Source: Nitrospirales bacterium
Lineage (GTDB): Bacteria; Nitrospirota; Nitrospiria; Nitrospirales; UBA8639
Length of the DNA: 64,000 nt
Reading direction: 5' to 3'
Assembly: GCA_022828225.1 (NCBI GenBank)
Contig: JAJEJG010000006.1
Coordinates: 124,001 to 188,000, forward strand
The position numbers and the translations under genes were made by a program. Of this stretch, positions 44,207 to 53,495 are shown piece after piece; position 1 is the first letter of the stretch; each line of letters starts with the position of its first letter. Below the pieces are notes generated by a model, which saw nothing but the letters and a program-made list of their open reading frames with translations, was not told the origin of the DNA and made no database searches.

Positions 44207-44248
44207 ACTTATTGCCGCATTGAACTTCGCTAATCCGACCTGCCCGAC

Positions 44249-44704
44249 TTACCCCGACTGCTTGTCGCGGGACTTTCTGACGTGGTCAATGACCGCCCGA
44301 ACCCCGAGTTCATAACTGAACGCCCCAAACCCACTGATCTGGCCGATGGCCACTCCGGCCAGATAGGAATGTTGGCGAAATTCCTCCCGTTGGTGAATAT
44401 TCGACAGATGCACCTCAACCGTCGGCACGGTGACACTCAATATGGCATCACGAAGAGCGACACTCGTATGCGTATAGGCCGCAGGATTGATCACGATCGC
44501 ATCGAATTGACCTCGGGCTTCTTGAATCCACGAAACCAATTCTCCTTCGCCGTTCGAATGTCTTGCTTCAAGGGTGACCCCTTCGGCCTTTGCCAATTCC
44601 ATGAGTCGATCGTTGATGGACTGAAGGGTCTGATCCCCGTACACCTCCTGTTCGCGTACCCCAAGCATATTCAGATTTGGCCCATGCAACACTAAGATGC
44701 GCAT
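44249..44704 (-). CDS. aroQ: Type II 3-dehydroquinate dehydratase
   Basis: 151 residues. The enzyme dehydrates 3-dehydroquinate in the shikimate pathway. [17 protein letters not shown] includes the catalytic Tyr22, followed by [29 protein letters not shown] with the active-site region and [14 protein letters not shown]. AroQ next to efp-accB-accC is a widespread bacterial gene order, here broken by repeat B. Confidence 0.95.
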   Translation of the reverse strand: MRILVLHGPNLNMLGVREQEVYGDQTLQSINDRLMELAKAEGVTLEARHSNGEGELVSWIQEARGQFDAIVINPAAYTHTSVALRDAILSVTVPTVEVHLSNIHQREEFRQHSYLAGVAIGQISGFGAFSYELGVRAVIDHVRKSRDKQSG

Positions 44705-44929
44705 TGTTTAAGAGTGTCCTTACCGTGTGAGGAAGGAAGCATGTTTGAGGAAAGGGAGGAAGGGACGGTCAGGCCAAAGTTCAATCCCCCTGGCACACTC
44801 AAGTGATTGACGTAAAAAGGGATTCTAACAAGGTGCGGACAGTCGGTCAACGAAATGTCGCTGTTCAGGGTTTCGCGGACGGTTGCCGCGTTTCGCAAGA
44901 CACGTTGTTCCTTGATTCAAGTCGACCGC

Positions 44930-46525
44930 CTAGGACGCGGCAGCCGACCGCACTTTTTGTAACAGGACTCGGCGGAGTTCCACCATGCCCAAGGTGTCCC
45001 GCGCGCAATAGGCAAGGAGCGCCGATTCCAGACGTTGACGCTCGACCCAATCGGTCACGACAAACATCATTCGATGGTACATGGCCGATGCGGTTGCGCC
45101 GTCCTTGATTTCCAAATCGCCATAATCCAAAGACGGGACGAGGGCCGGCAGCACGGACTTGATGGAAAACGAACCTTGAAAGTCCGGGTGGTAATAGCAG
45201 GTTTGCAGCACTTCCAGGAGATCCCAAAGGCGCTCCCCCACTCGAAGCAGATCTTTTCGCAGATGCGGCACGGCTTCGGCCAACGCCTTCACGATGTAAT
45301 GTTCATACTCGGAGTAGACGCAGATACTGCCTTCGTCCCCGACCGATTCCAGCAGGCTCACGGCAATGCCTTCACGCGGATCTTTCTGTTCCGTTGACAG
45401 ATAGGCGGTATGCCGTAACGTCCCGTCTTCCGCCTCCGTATGGTTCGACCATTGAATCGGTATGGGCTGATAGGGATGGGTGTGCGCATACAGGGGAACC
45501 GCGGGCATCACCGTCTCGAAATCCAAATGATGGACCGGGTATCGGATTGCTTGAAGTTTCTCCGCCAGTTTTGGCGACATCCATTCCACGTTCTCTCGTA
45601 CGCGCTGTTGCAAATGAGGCAGAGAAACCTGAGCAGGGATCTCGTCAATGGTTTCAATGCCCTGCCGGCGCAACCGGCGCACAAGATCTTTCCGGCCGGG
45701 CAGATAGTAGATCCAGCGAGCGGGTTTGGCAGCCGTACAATGCGACCAGAACGGACATTCATAGGGAGAGTGACAATGGTGATCCGGCTCGACGTCGGGA
45801 GAACGGCTTTGACTGAGCATCGCACGCATCTCGCCCAGCCGCGGAGGAATATCAGGCAGTTTTTCCTGAATGGCTTCCGTAAGGTCTTCGACTATGAACA
45901 ATCGTTGCAGGTCCACCTCCCCGCCGGGGTAAGCATACTGTCGATTCACGTGCATCAAGGAAATTCCGCTCAGCTTGAGGCCGTTTCCCCGAAGCACGTG
46001 GGTTTGCACCGCCAAATCATCAAGGTGCACGGATTTCACGCGTGAGGCCGCCTTCACTTCAATTAACTTCCAGCTATCGTCGACTCGTTCGAGCACGTCC
46101 ACCCGAACCAAGGTCCCTTCAAATTGAAAAGCGCCTTCAAAAATGGCGGGGACGGCCGGATCGGCCATGAGGGCCGCGGTTTTTTCCAGGGCGGCGGTTG
46201 ATTGACGATGACCCTCGGCAACCAACGCGCCCCCGGGGAAATACCGGTGCGCAATTTCATTGATCTCCTTCCCCATCTCCAGCATCATTTGACGCCGGTC
46301 ATCAATCTCGTCGGCCAACCGGGGATGATGGATCTCCAAATACAACCGTTTATGGCATTGAAGTCCGGAGAGAAACCTGGACTTGGAAAGACGAGGGAAT
46401 TGCGGATTGCTCATTGTGGATTGGGGATCACGAGGACTTGTCATGGATGTTTGTTCTTCAGAGATGGGTGCGCGATCCATGCCAGGCCGGAATGAAGGCC
46501 TCGGGTCTTGACAAAAGGCCTGCAT
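44930..46525 (-). CDS. Cas4-like nuclease fused to DUF2779 DEDD-type exonuclease
   Basis: 531 residues from the most upstream ATG; starts at 46444 (M28) or 46414 (M38) are equally possible, since none has a good ribosome site. The first half has Cas4/RecB features: D143 and the E156-V-K158 motif of PD-(D/E)XK, plus four cysteines (C57, C251, C257, C263) that may hold a 4Fe-4S cluster as in Cas4/AddB. The second half is DUF2779, with HLDFET (D335, E337) and a distal CARDTLGMVEL, as in RNase H-like 3'-5' exonucleases. It is thus probably a DNA-end processing enzyme. No cas genes are nearby. Confidence 0.8.
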   Translation of the reverse strand: MQAFCQDPRPSFRPGMDRAPISEEQTSMTSPRDPQSTMSNPQFPRLSKSRFLSGLQCHKRLYLEIHHPRLADEIDDRRQMMLEMGKEINEIAHRYFPGGALVAEGHRQSTAALEKTAALMADPAVPAIFEGAFQFEGTLVRVDVLERVDDSWKLIEVKAASRVKSVHLDDLAVQTHVLRGNGLKLSGISLMHVNRQYAYPGGEVDLQRLFIVEDLTEAIQEKLPDIPPRLGEMRAMLSQSRSPDVEPDHHCHSPYECPFWSHCTAAKPARWIYYLPGRKDLVRRLRRQGIETIDEIPAQVSLPHLQQRVRENVEWMSPKLAEKLQAIRYPVHHLDFETVMPAVPLYAHTHPYQPIPIQWSNHTEAEDGTLRHTAYLSTEQKDPREGIAVSLLESVGDEGSICVYSEYEHYIVKALAEAVPHLRKDLLRVGERLWDLLEVLQTCYYHPDFQGSFSIKSVLPALVPSLDYGDLEIKDGATASAMYHRMMFVVTDWVERQRLESALLAYCARDTLGMVELRRVLLQKVRSAAAS

Positions 46526-46569
46526 TGTTAAAACAATTTCTCCAACTCATGATCCGTTCTTGAGATTTT

Positions 46570-47091
46570 ATGACCGACCAGCCTGAGTATTCTCGACACC
46601 GCCCGGAACCCGTTCTCGACGACGAACAGGAACGGCAACGAGAAGCCCTGCGCGATTCCGCTGATTCCATCGCCCGCCTTCTCGATTCAATCGTGCAAAT
46701 TCCCGGGACTTCGATCCGGATCGGATTGGATGCCCTATTGGGCCTGATCCCGGGCCTGGGTGACTGGCTCGCCAATGGCATCGGAAGCACGATTCTGTTC
46801 TTCGCCGTTAAACTCCAAGTACCTAAAATCGTGATCGTCCGAATGGCCTTGAACCTGGGGATCAACACCTTGGTCGGGACCATTCCCGGCCTCGGCGACG
46901 TATTTTCAATCTGGTTTCGAAGCAACCTGAAAAATGCAAGATTGTTACGGCGTTATACCAGTAAACGAACGACCCGTGCGACTCCCGCAGACTGGCTGTT
47001 CGTTATAGGATTGCTGGCAGGGACGTTTGGCATCGCCATCGGCACACTGGCCCTGATCTTGTGGGGATTTCAAACTCTATGGAACTCGTGA
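46570..47091 (+). CDS. DUF4112 membrane protein
   Basis: 173 residues. After a charged N-terminus rich in Arg and Glu come two related hydrophobic repeats (GLDALLGLIPGLGDWLANG and LNLGINTLVGTIPGLGDVF), the signature of DUF4112, and a third membrane segment near the C-terminus (FVIGLLAGTFGIAIGTLALILWGF). Probably in the inner membrane. Function of the family is not known. Confidence 0.85.
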   Translation: MTDQPEYSRHRPEPVLDDEQERQREALRDSADSIARLLDSIVQIPGTSIRIGLDALLGLIPGLGDWLANGIGSTILFFAVKLQVPKIVIVRMALNLGINTLVGTIPGLGDVFSIWFRSNLKNARLLRRYTSKRTTRATPADWLFVIGLLAGTFGIAIGTLALILWGFQTLWNS

Positions 47092-47503
47092 AGCCAGTCC
47101 TCTGAACCGGCATGATGCCGAATAGCCTTTTCATTACTGTGGATAACGTTCTCAAAATCTCGACAGCCCCTTCAATACTGTCGTTGAAACCGCCTGAATT
47201 CCTATCTTCACTGTTTGCAATGTTTTCTTGATTAAGTAATTCTAATCGTCTTTCTACATAATAATTTTTCAATTTTACTTCAACTAACACTTTACCTTTA
47301 TCTTATTTAAAATAATTATTCATGGGTACCTGATTCTGTCCACAAATTTCCTTAATTACATGTGGACTACCATGTTGATAAGCTCCATCCATTCGCAAAC
47401 CAAGGAACATTGAGCGGATTGCCTAATTCTTGTGCAATCGGAATGGTGGTTCCATTTCGGATTGCGCTATGCAACTTCGACCTCCTCCGACCCACCTGCT
47501 TTC
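47092..47503. other. AT-rich stretch with possible gene remnants
   Basis: About 400 bp without a sound gene. Positions 47190-47370 are much more AT-rich than the rest of the window. On the minus strand two short frames look protein-like: one from about 47290 leftwards (KLKNYYVERRLELLNQENIA) and one ending at a stop at 47303-47305 (FLGLRMDGAYQHGSPHVIK). They are in different frames with stops between, so I read them as decayed remnants of unknown origin, possibly acquired DNA. Confidence 0.45.
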
Positions 47504-48679
47504 TTACAGCAAAGCCACAGCCACGGTATCAACAAAACGCAAACCCAAATCAGTCAGTCGCACTCGTCCCTGCTTTTTCACTTGCAATAGCCCCTGCTCT
47601 CCCAATTGACGAATCGTTTGAAGCAAGGCTGTTTTCTGCTCCGTCGCTTTCATCCTGACCGGCACTCCGGATAACATCCGCAATCCCCATACCATGCGTT
47701 CACGATCCACCTGGTCAAGCGATAAACTCGTGATCTCATCCAACGGTAATGTTCCCCTCTTCAAGAAATCGGCATACGATTCCAAGTCTGCCATGTTCCC
47801 AAATCGGGCATGGCCAAGGGATGACTGAGCACTGGGACCAAGCCCGAGATAAGGCAGGACGTGCCAATACCGCATATTATGACGACATTCATAGCCAGCA
47901 CGGCAATAATTGGAAATCTCGTATCGCTCGAATCCTGCGGCGACCAAACGATCGACGGTTTCATCCTCCAATACCAACTGAAATTCCTGGTCCGGCGCTG
48001 ATCTCTTTCCCTGCATGATTTCCCGATGAAAGGGCGATCCTTCTTCCATAGTGTAGGCATAACAGGAGAGATGAGTGGGTGATAGAGAAAGGGCTTCGCC
48101 CAGAGTCCGTTGCCATGATTCCATCGACTGCCCGGGAAATCCGTACATCAAATCAAGCGAAACGTTCGTAAATCCTACAGATTGAGCCCAAGAAAGAGCT
48201 TGCCGCACTTCTGCCCCGAAAGCTCGTCCTCCCAAGTCCCGGAGTTCGTCCTGATCAAATGATTGCGCTCCCACACTCAGCCGGGTAAACCCGGATTCCC
48301 GGAGGATTCCAAGACTGTCGGGCGAGACCGTTCCCGGATGCGCTTCTACGGAGATCTCCGCATCGTCTTCCACCGCAAACCAGTACCGGATGTCGTTCAA
48401 GATCCGGGCAAGTTGCCGCGGAGCTAGAGTGGTGGGGGTTCCTCCGCCGAAATAAATCGTGTGAACCGGCGTCTTTCGGAGTCCCAGGTCACGCGCATAC
48501 AGACGGAGTTCATGCGCCAATGCGTCCATGAACGCTTGAACGCGGTCTTCCCTGAGCCTCTCCATATAAAACGCGCAAAAACGGCAGCGCGCGAAACAAA
48601 AGGGGACGTGCACGTAGATGCCCAGGTCTTCCACCTGCATCCGCCCAAGGGTTTTTTGGAAATCAGTTACTGTCGTCAT
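47504..48679 (-). CDS. hemW: HemW-type radical SAM heme chaperone
   Basis: 391 residues. The radical SAM cluster motif is C28-x3-C32-x2-C35 (CFARCRFC) after IYVHVPF, with the following FGGGTPT, and the heme-binding HNxxYW motif appears as CRHNMRYW. The C-terminal winged-helix-like part is RMVWGLRMLSGVP... These features identify HemW (often annotated coproporphyrinogen III oxidase), which delivers heme to respiratory proteins. A true HemN would need a longer Cys motif with CNVxCx2FC, so HemW is preferred. Confidence 0.87.
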   Translation of the reverse strand: MTTVTDFQKTLGRMQVEDLGIYVHVPFCFARCRFCAFYMERLREDRVQAFMDALAHELRLYARDLGLRKTPVHTIYFGGGTPTTLAPRQLARILNDIRYWFAVEDDAEISVEAHPGTVSPDSLGILRESGFTRLSVGAQSFDQDELRDLGGRAFGAEVRQALSWAQSVGFTNVSLDLMYGFPGQSMESWQRTLGEALSLSPTHLSCYAYTMEEGSPFHREIMQGKRSAPDQEFQLVLEDETVDRLVAAGFERYEISNYCRAGYECRHNMRYWHVLPYLGLGPSAQSSLGHARFGNMADLESYADFLKRGTLPLDEITSLSLDQVDRERMVWGLRMLSGVPVRMKATEQKTALLQTIRQLGEQGLLQVKKQGRVRLTDLGLRFVDTVAVALL

Positions 48680-48867
48680 TGGCCCAAGTCCTTGTCACGA
48701 AAGTGTACCGTCGAATCAGACGACACTCAACGACCACCTCAGTCCTCCGTACCGACCCACCTCACGATTCTTGATCATGGCAACTCATTCGCGTTAGAAC
48801 GTCACGTCGTTGCAGGATCGAATTCTTCACAACCGCTCACAATCACAATCCAGCCGGAGGTACACAC

Positions 48868-49872
48868 ATGAACCACACGCCTGAGAAAATCATGCACTTG
48901 GGCATGGCATTTTGGGGATCCAAGACATTGTTAAGCGCCGTCGAACTCGAAGTCTTTACGAGTTTGGCAACAGGGCCGATGGATGCCGAAACCTTGCGAA
49001 AACGCTTGGACCTGCACGAGCGAAGCGCACTGGATTTTTTTGATGCGTTGGTGGCCCTGGGTATGCTGGACCGGCATGACGGGCTCTATTCCAACACCCC
49101 GGAAACAAACCTGTACCTCGATAAAGCCAAGCCGTCCTATATCGGCGGATTCCTGGAGATGGCAAACGACCGGCTGTACCGATTTTGGGGATCTTTGACC
49201 GAGGGCTTGAAAACCGGGCTCCCTCAGAACGAAGCCAAAGACGGGAAAAACATTTTTGACATCCTCTATAGCGATCCGGCCAAGCTGGCAAGCTTCATGC
49301 AAGCCATGACCGGCATCAGCATGGGCTCCAGCAAAGCCATTGCGCAAAAATTTCCATGGAAGGACTATCGAACCTTGATCGACATCGGCTCGGCCCAAGG
49401 CGGCCTGGTCGTCGAAGTCGGCAAAGCGCATCCGCATATTACCGGCGGAGGGTTCGACCTTCCCGTCACCGGCCCCCTCTTTGAAGAATACGTCGCCTCA
49501 TTCGGATTGAACGACCGATTCAAATTCATCCCCGGAAACTTCTTTGCCGACGACCTGCCGTCCGCCGACGTGCTTTCCATGGGACACATCCTCCATGACT
49601 GGGATTTGGAGCAAAAGAAGACGCTGATCCGAAAAGCCTATCACGCCCTGCCCGACGGTGGAGTCCTCCTGGTCTTCGAAGGGATCATCGACGACGAACG
49701 CCGGCAAAATGCTTTCGGGTTGCTAATGAGTCTCACGATGCTCATTGAAACGCCGGGCGGATTCGACTATACGGGCGCGGATTGCTGCCGATGGATGAAA
49801 GAAGCCGGGTTCCGGCAAACGCGCGTCGAACACCTGACCGGCCCCGAATCCATGGTCGTCGGCACGAAGTAA
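48868..49872 (+). CDS. SAM-dependent O-methyltransferase (acetylserotonin/CrtF-like)
   Basis: 334 residues, preceded by CCGGAGG. The N-terminal 95 residues are the winged-helix dimerisation domain ([32 protein letters not shown]). The SAM domain has the motif [21 protein letters not shown] and the acidic GHILHDWD with the His-Asp pair of the plant-type family. Substrate is unknown; related bacterial enzymes methylate hydroxyl groups of secondary metabolites or carotenoids. Three glycines and a G in GSxxG fit, but the usual GGG is GSAQGG. Confidence 0.82.
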   Translation: MNHTPEKIMHLGMAFWGSKTLLSAVELEVFTSLATGPMDAETLRKRLDLHERSALDFFDALVALGMLDRHDGLYSNTPETNLYLDKAKPSYIGGFLEMANDRLYRFWGSLTEGLKTGLPQNEAKDGKNIFDILYSDPAKLASFMQAMTGISMGSSKAIAQKFPWKDYRTLIDIGSAQGGLVVEVGKAHPHITGGGFDLPVTGPLFEEYVASFGLNDRFKFIPGNFFADDLPSADVLSMGHILHDWDLEQKKTLIRKAYHALPDGGVLLVFEGIIDDERRQNAFGLLMSLTMLIETPGGFDYTGADCCRWMKEAGFRQTRVEHLTGPESMVVGTK

Positions 49873-49888
49873 CACCCTTGCAGGAAAG

Positions 49889-49977
49889 TGGTGCTGGAGG
49901 CCGGACTTGAACCGGCACGCTTCTTACGAAGCACGGGATTTTAAGTCCCGGGTGTCTGCCTGTTTCACCACTCCAGC
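49889..49977 (-). tRNA. tRNA-Leu (anticodon UAA)
   Basis: On the minus strand the 5' end is GCTGGAG at 49977 and the 3' end CTCCAGC plus A and encoded CCA. The D arm is TGGTGAAACAGGCAGACA, the anticodon stem CGGGA-CTTAAAA-TCCCG with UAA reading UUA, the long variable arm (GTGCTTCGTAAGAAGCGT) is typical for leucine tRNA, and the T arm is CCGGTTCAAGTCCGG. All stems pair. Confidence 0.97.
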
Positions 49978-50041
49978 ACGGGAAATTCACTCTATCATCA
50001 CGCTTCCGGAGTGGCAAGAATTCACACGTAAGCCGCCGTCT

Positions 50042-51070
50042 TCATCGGCCCAACACATTCTCTTGATACCACGCCCAAAACAAGCTGATTCCTTCGTGCA
50101 CCGAGATTTGCGGAGCATACTCCAATAGCTCTCTCGCTTTGGAAATATCGGCGCAAGTGGAAACGACGTCGGCCTCCGGCATGAGAGCGGAAACGACGTG
50201 CGCTTTTTGTCCGACGCATTCTTCAATCACTTGAACGAATTCAGCCAATGAAACGGGCTCTCCTCGTCCGAGATTCAGGATCTCGTACCCGAACGGCCGG
50301 TCAACGGCGCTGACCACGCCTTGGACGATATCGCTCACGAACGTCCAATCACGGTGCATGTTCCCCGCATTATACAGCGGCACGTCACGCCCGAAAAAGA
50401 TATTGTCCAGTACCTTGTAGGCCATCATATCCGGGCGTCCCCTGGGGCCGTACACCGTGAAAAACCTGAGAGCCGTAAACGGCAACCCATACACGTGATG
50501 ATACGAATAGCCCAACAATTCCCCGGCTTTCTTGCTGGCGGCATAAGGAGCCAAGGGGCGGTCACAGGGATCGCTTTCGCGAAAAGGGATCGCTTCCGTA
50601 TTGCCATACACGGACGAAGTCGAAGCAAACACGAAGGCGGGCAACGTGTCACGCCGGCCTCGGCGCCCGATCCTTCCGACGGCGGCATCCAGCAGGTTCA
50701 GCGTCCCGTTGATATTCACGTCGCAGTAGAGATGGGGCTTCTCGATCGAAACCCGAACCCCGGCCATCGCCGCCAAATGAACAATTCCGTCAAACTCATG
50801 GGATGAGAAGATCTCTTCCACGGTCTGCAGGTCTTGAATGTCTCCATGGATGAACGTGAAGGCTTCTCCTGAGCCACTGTGACTCAAGGCTTGGCGGACT
50901 TCCTCCAAATTGGCGCGTTTCCTGGCCGGGTCATAATAGTCGTTCAGGTTGTCCAAACCTACAACCCGATCTCCCCGGGCCGCCAACGCCTGAACGGTAT
51001 GGCTTCCGATAAATCCAGCCGCCCCCGTCACCAACAGGGTTCTACGCAAGGCCCTTCCCCTTTCCGTCAT
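50042..51070 (-). CDS. NAD-dependent sugar-nucleotide epimerase (UDP-glucuronate 4-epimerase-like)
   Basis: 342 residues. The NAD site VTGAAGFIGSHTVQAL is at the N-terminus, followed by GLDNLNDYYDPARKRANL, a run usual for UDP-glucuronate 4-epimerases. The active site has Ser in ASTSSVYG and YAASKKAGE as the Tyr-Lys pair, with the C-terminal substrate loops PFGYEILNLGRGEPV. It would supply UDP-galacturonate for surface polysaccharide. It stands alone beside the tRNA gene. Confidence 0.87.
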   Translation of the reverse strand: MTERGRALRRTLLVTGAAGFIGSHTVQALAARGDRVVGLDNLNDYYDPARKRANLEEVRQALSHSGSGEAFTFIHGDIQDLQTVEEIFSSHEFDGIVHLAAMAGVRVSIEKPHLYCDVNINGTLNLLDAAVGRIGRRGRRDTLPAFVFASTSSVYGNTEAIPFRESDPCDRPLAPYAASKKAGELLGYSYHHVYGLPFTALRFFTVYGPRGRPDMMAYKVLDNIFFGRDVPLYNAGNMHRDWTFVSDIVQGVVSAVDRPFGYEILNLGRGEPVSLAEFVQVIEECVGQKAHVVSALMPEADVVSTCADISKARELLEYAPQISVHEGISLFWAWYQENVLGR

Positions 51071-51156
51071 GCAAGAGTGAGGTCACGTGCAAAGAGACCT
51101 TCTTGATTGTGTGATGGACATCTCATGGGTACAATGCGGCGTTATTTGCACACCGC

Positions 51157-51453
51157 ATGAGTAATCTTCCCACCACAGAAGTGACGGAAGTCACGGAACA
51201 GGAAACCGATCAAGGTACCGGCCGTGAGTTTGAAGCCGAAGTGATCGTGTACAATTGCGATTGTCACACGTATCAACAAGTCATCGACTTGTTTTGCCGG
51301 CATATTCCCGGCATGACCTCGTCCAAAGCCTTTGAGTTGGCTTGGCGGATCGACCATCACGGAAACGCCCAAGTCTACCAGGGAACTCAAAAGACGGCTG
51401 AAACGATCGCCCATAAACTGGCAGCCGGCGGCTTGCGAGTCGCCGTCCGCTAG
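51157..51453 (+). CDS. clpS: ClpS-family Clp protease adaptor
   Basis: 98 residues. After a 28-residue acidic, flexible N-terminus comes the ClpS core: EAEVIVYNCDCHTYQQVIDLF, AFELAWRIDHHGNAQVYQG and AHKLAAGGLRVAVR. ClpS binds N-end-rule residues and hands substrates to ClpAP or ClpCP. The substrate-pocket segment is YNCDC here, compared with the VNDD of E. coli, so ligand preference may differ. No clpA is adjacent. Confidence 0.85.
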   Translation: MSNLPTTEVTEVTEQETDQGTGREFEAEVIVYNCDCHTYQQVIDLFCRHIPGMTSSKAFELAWRIDHHGNAQVYQGTQKTAETIAHKLAAGGLRVAVR

Positions 51454-51563
51454 GGGTTGTCCGGTCATGCGGATATCTCTCGACGACCAGACGGTTTCGG
51501 TGTCGTTCTTTCAGCGAGAACAGTTGAAACGTACTCTTTTCGGTAATCGGCAAGACATTTCGG

Positions 51564-52181
51564 TCAACGAGATCGTTTCGCTTTTGGGGCCGGCGCGGAT
51601 CTTGCCTTGCTCGTCGCCTTGGTCTTCCCTTTGGTTTGGGCTTTTGCCTTGGCTTTCGCCGGAGTACGAGGCTGCGCCCGCGGCTTGGCGGTGGGCTTGC
51701 GCGTACTCCGCTTTGGCACCACACTCTTTTTCGCCACACCTTTAGATGAAACTTTGCGAGCAACCTTCTTGGGGGTAGATTGAGCCTTTGCCGACGCCTT
51801 CGCTTTGCGAACGGGCTTTGGGACCTTTAGAGACTTGGCCTGCTTCTTGGGCGTAATTTTTGTTTTCGACTTCGCCGGCGCAACTTTTGAAGTCGCTCTT
51901 GAAGGTGCAGACCGTGTCGCTTTCGCTGCGGTTTTGGGATTTTTTGCGGCGACTTTAGGTTGTTTTGCGGCTGCTTTCTGTCTCTTGGCAGACTTTGCCT
52001 TGGAAGAGGCAGGCGTTTCCTTGGGCTTCGGAGGGTTCAGAACCGGTAGCGATTTGCGAATCTTCAGGGATTTGAGACTGTCCCCGCTGTAGACTCGAAC
52101 CTGGTACAACTCCATGAGTTGATTGACGGCCTTCTGGTCTCCTTTCCGAGCCAACGCCAGCAAATGCCGGCGCTGATTCAT
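51564..52181 (-). CDS. Histone H1-like Lys/Ala/Pro-rich protein
   Basis: 205 residues from the ATG at 52181 (GAGG nine bases upstream); an ATG at 52220 is also open. The first 45 residues are a short helical domain (RRHLLALARKGDQKAVNQLMELYQVRV), the remaining 160 are dominated by Lys, Ala, Pro, Ser, Thr and Arg in PKK, AKA and TPKK runs as in eukaryotic H1 tails and bacterial HctA/AlgP proteins. It should bind DNA as a nucleoid protein, as inferred from composition. Similar tails occur in the DksA-like protein at 17001-17630. Confidence 0.78.
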   Translation of the reverse strand: MNQRRHLLALARKGDQKAVNQLMELYQVRVYSGDSLKSLKIRKSLPVLNPPKPKETPASSKAKSAKRQKAAAKQPKVAAKNPKTAAKATRSAPSRATSKVAPAKSKTKITPKKQAKSLKVPKPVRKAKASAKAQSTPKKVARKVSSKGVAKKSVVPKRSTRKPTAKPRAQPRTPAKAKAKAQTKGKTKATSKARSAPAPKAKRSR

Positions 52182-52307
52182 TTCTTCTTCCTCAGTATGG
52201 GATGTAACTCGTCTTTCCATACCTGTGCCCTACGGCATTCCCATGACACGGTCTATCGCGTACCGCATCGCAAAACCACGTCGATACGGTTCCGAACTTA
52301 GCTCCGG

Positions 52308-52499
52308 CTATTTCTTATTACTGAAGACCGCGGCGTCACACGAAAAATACTTCAGTTGTTTGAGGGGAATGATGATGACCTCCTTGGGAGTGTCAATTTC
52401 CAGGATTTCCATGTCATCACTGATCGTATGACGAAGAGCATCACTGACCATGAGTTCCTGATTATCGGTAAACACCACTTTGACCCAATACTGCACCAT
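52308..52499 (-). CDS. Small hypothetical protein, 63 residues
   Basis: The ATG at 52499 follows AAGGAG closely, and a GTG one codon later would have better spacing. The sequence (YWVKVVFTDNQELMVSDALRHTIS, EILEIDTPKEVIIIPLKQLKYFSC) alternates hydrophobic and charged residues like a small beta-barrel, possibly an Sm- or WWE-like fold. I do not recognise it. It lies between the H1-like gene and proC on the same strand. Confidence 0.65.
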   Translation of the reverse strand: MVQYWVKVVFTDNQELMVSDALRHTISDDMEILEIDTPKEVIIIPLKQLKYFSCDAAVFSNKK

Positions 52500-52578
52500 T
52501 GACTCCTTTCTTCGCTTCACGCCCGCTTGAATGGCACTCTACCAAGACGGTTCTCCGTCGCGCGCCTTGACGGCAACT

Positions 52579-53451
52579 TCACGTCGCGGTCCGCTTCACC
52601 GGCCGCGACGCGGCTGAGGATTCCCGGGAGACAATAGCCTGTTGTCGTAACTCATGACAACGAAGGGTTGCGGCTTCAACGGCGCCGATCACCGTTCCTC
52701 GCAATCGCCCTTTTTCGAGACGGTGTAATCCGGCAATGGTCGTCCCGCCCGGGGAAGCCACCTGATCTTTCAAGGTTCCGGGATGGGCCTTCGTTTCGAC
52801 AACCATCTTGGCCGCACCCAACACCGTTTGCGCCGCCAGGAGTTGGGCATGCGCACGGGACAGCCCCATTTTTACGCCGCCATCGGCCAAGGCCTCGATA
52901 AACAGGTACACGTACGCAGGTCCGCCTCCGCTCAGGCCCGTCACCGCATCCAAGAGCGGTTCATCAACCACCACCACTTGTCCCATGGCCTCGAACACCG
53001 CTCGGGCCACCTTCATTTGGCCGGTCGTCACCCCGGGTCCGCCTGCGAGGGCCGTCGCGCCTTCAAGGACAACAGCCGGAGTATTGGGCATGGCCCGGAC
53101 CACGCGAGCCCGTGGATGCAAGCCGGAAATGATGGTCGCTATAGAAATCCCTGCCGCCACGGTAATAATGAGTTGCCCGGAACCTCGAGTCAGATCCAAA
53201 CCATCCAAAACTTTATTCATCACCTGAGGTTTTATTGATAAGATAATGATATCACTGGATTCAGAAGTCTCTTGGTTATCGTGGGACACCCGGACCTGAA
53301 AGGTCTTACGAAAATACGTCAACCGTTGGGCATCCACGTCCGTGGCACAAATCTGACTGGAGTTCACAATGCCCTTCTTCAACAAACCGGCGACAATGGC
53401 TTCCGCCATGTTCCCGGCCCCGATAACGGCTATTTGCTTTTGCTTCAACAT
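52579..53451 (-). CDS. proC: Pyrroline-5-carboxylate reductase
   Basis: 290 residues from the ATG at 53451; the open frame extends upstream to 53490 but the N-terminus QIAVIGAGNMAEAIVAG fits the family from here. The NAD(P) loop GAGNMAEAI, the central VRAMPNTPAVV with conserved Asn, and the C-terminal KDQVASPGGTTIAGL are complete. It makes proline from P5C, opposite in direction to putA in this window. Repeat A copy 3 lies in front of its promoter. Confidence 0.95.
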   Translation of the reverse strand: MLKQKQIAVIGAGNMAEAIVAGLLKKGIVNSSQICATDVDAQRLTYFRKTFQVRVSHDNQETSESSDIIILSIKPQVMNKVLDGLDLTRGSGQLIITVAAGISIATIISGLHPRARVVRAMPNTPAVVLEGATALAGGPGVTTGQMKVARAVFEAMGQVVVVDEPLLDAVTGLSGGGPAYVYLFIEALADGGVKMGLSRAHAQLLAAQTVLGAAKMVVETKAHPGTLKDQVASPGGTTIAGLHRLEKGRLRGTVIGAVEAATLRCHELRQQAIVSRESSAASRPVKRTAT

Positions 53452-53495
53452 GATGCCGGTCAGTATATCGTGGATTGTAAGCCCATTCAACTTAT

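Noticed and set aside
47003-47290. 95-codon minus-strand frame overlapping DUF4112
   Set aside because: It runs through the opposite strand of a sound gene; only its AT-rich first part looks protein-like and is listed as a possible remnant.
47504-48679. Oxygen-independent coproporphyrinogen III oxidase HemN
   Set aside because: The cysteine motif and the HNxxYW sequence fit HemW; HemN has an extended N-terminal motif that is absent.
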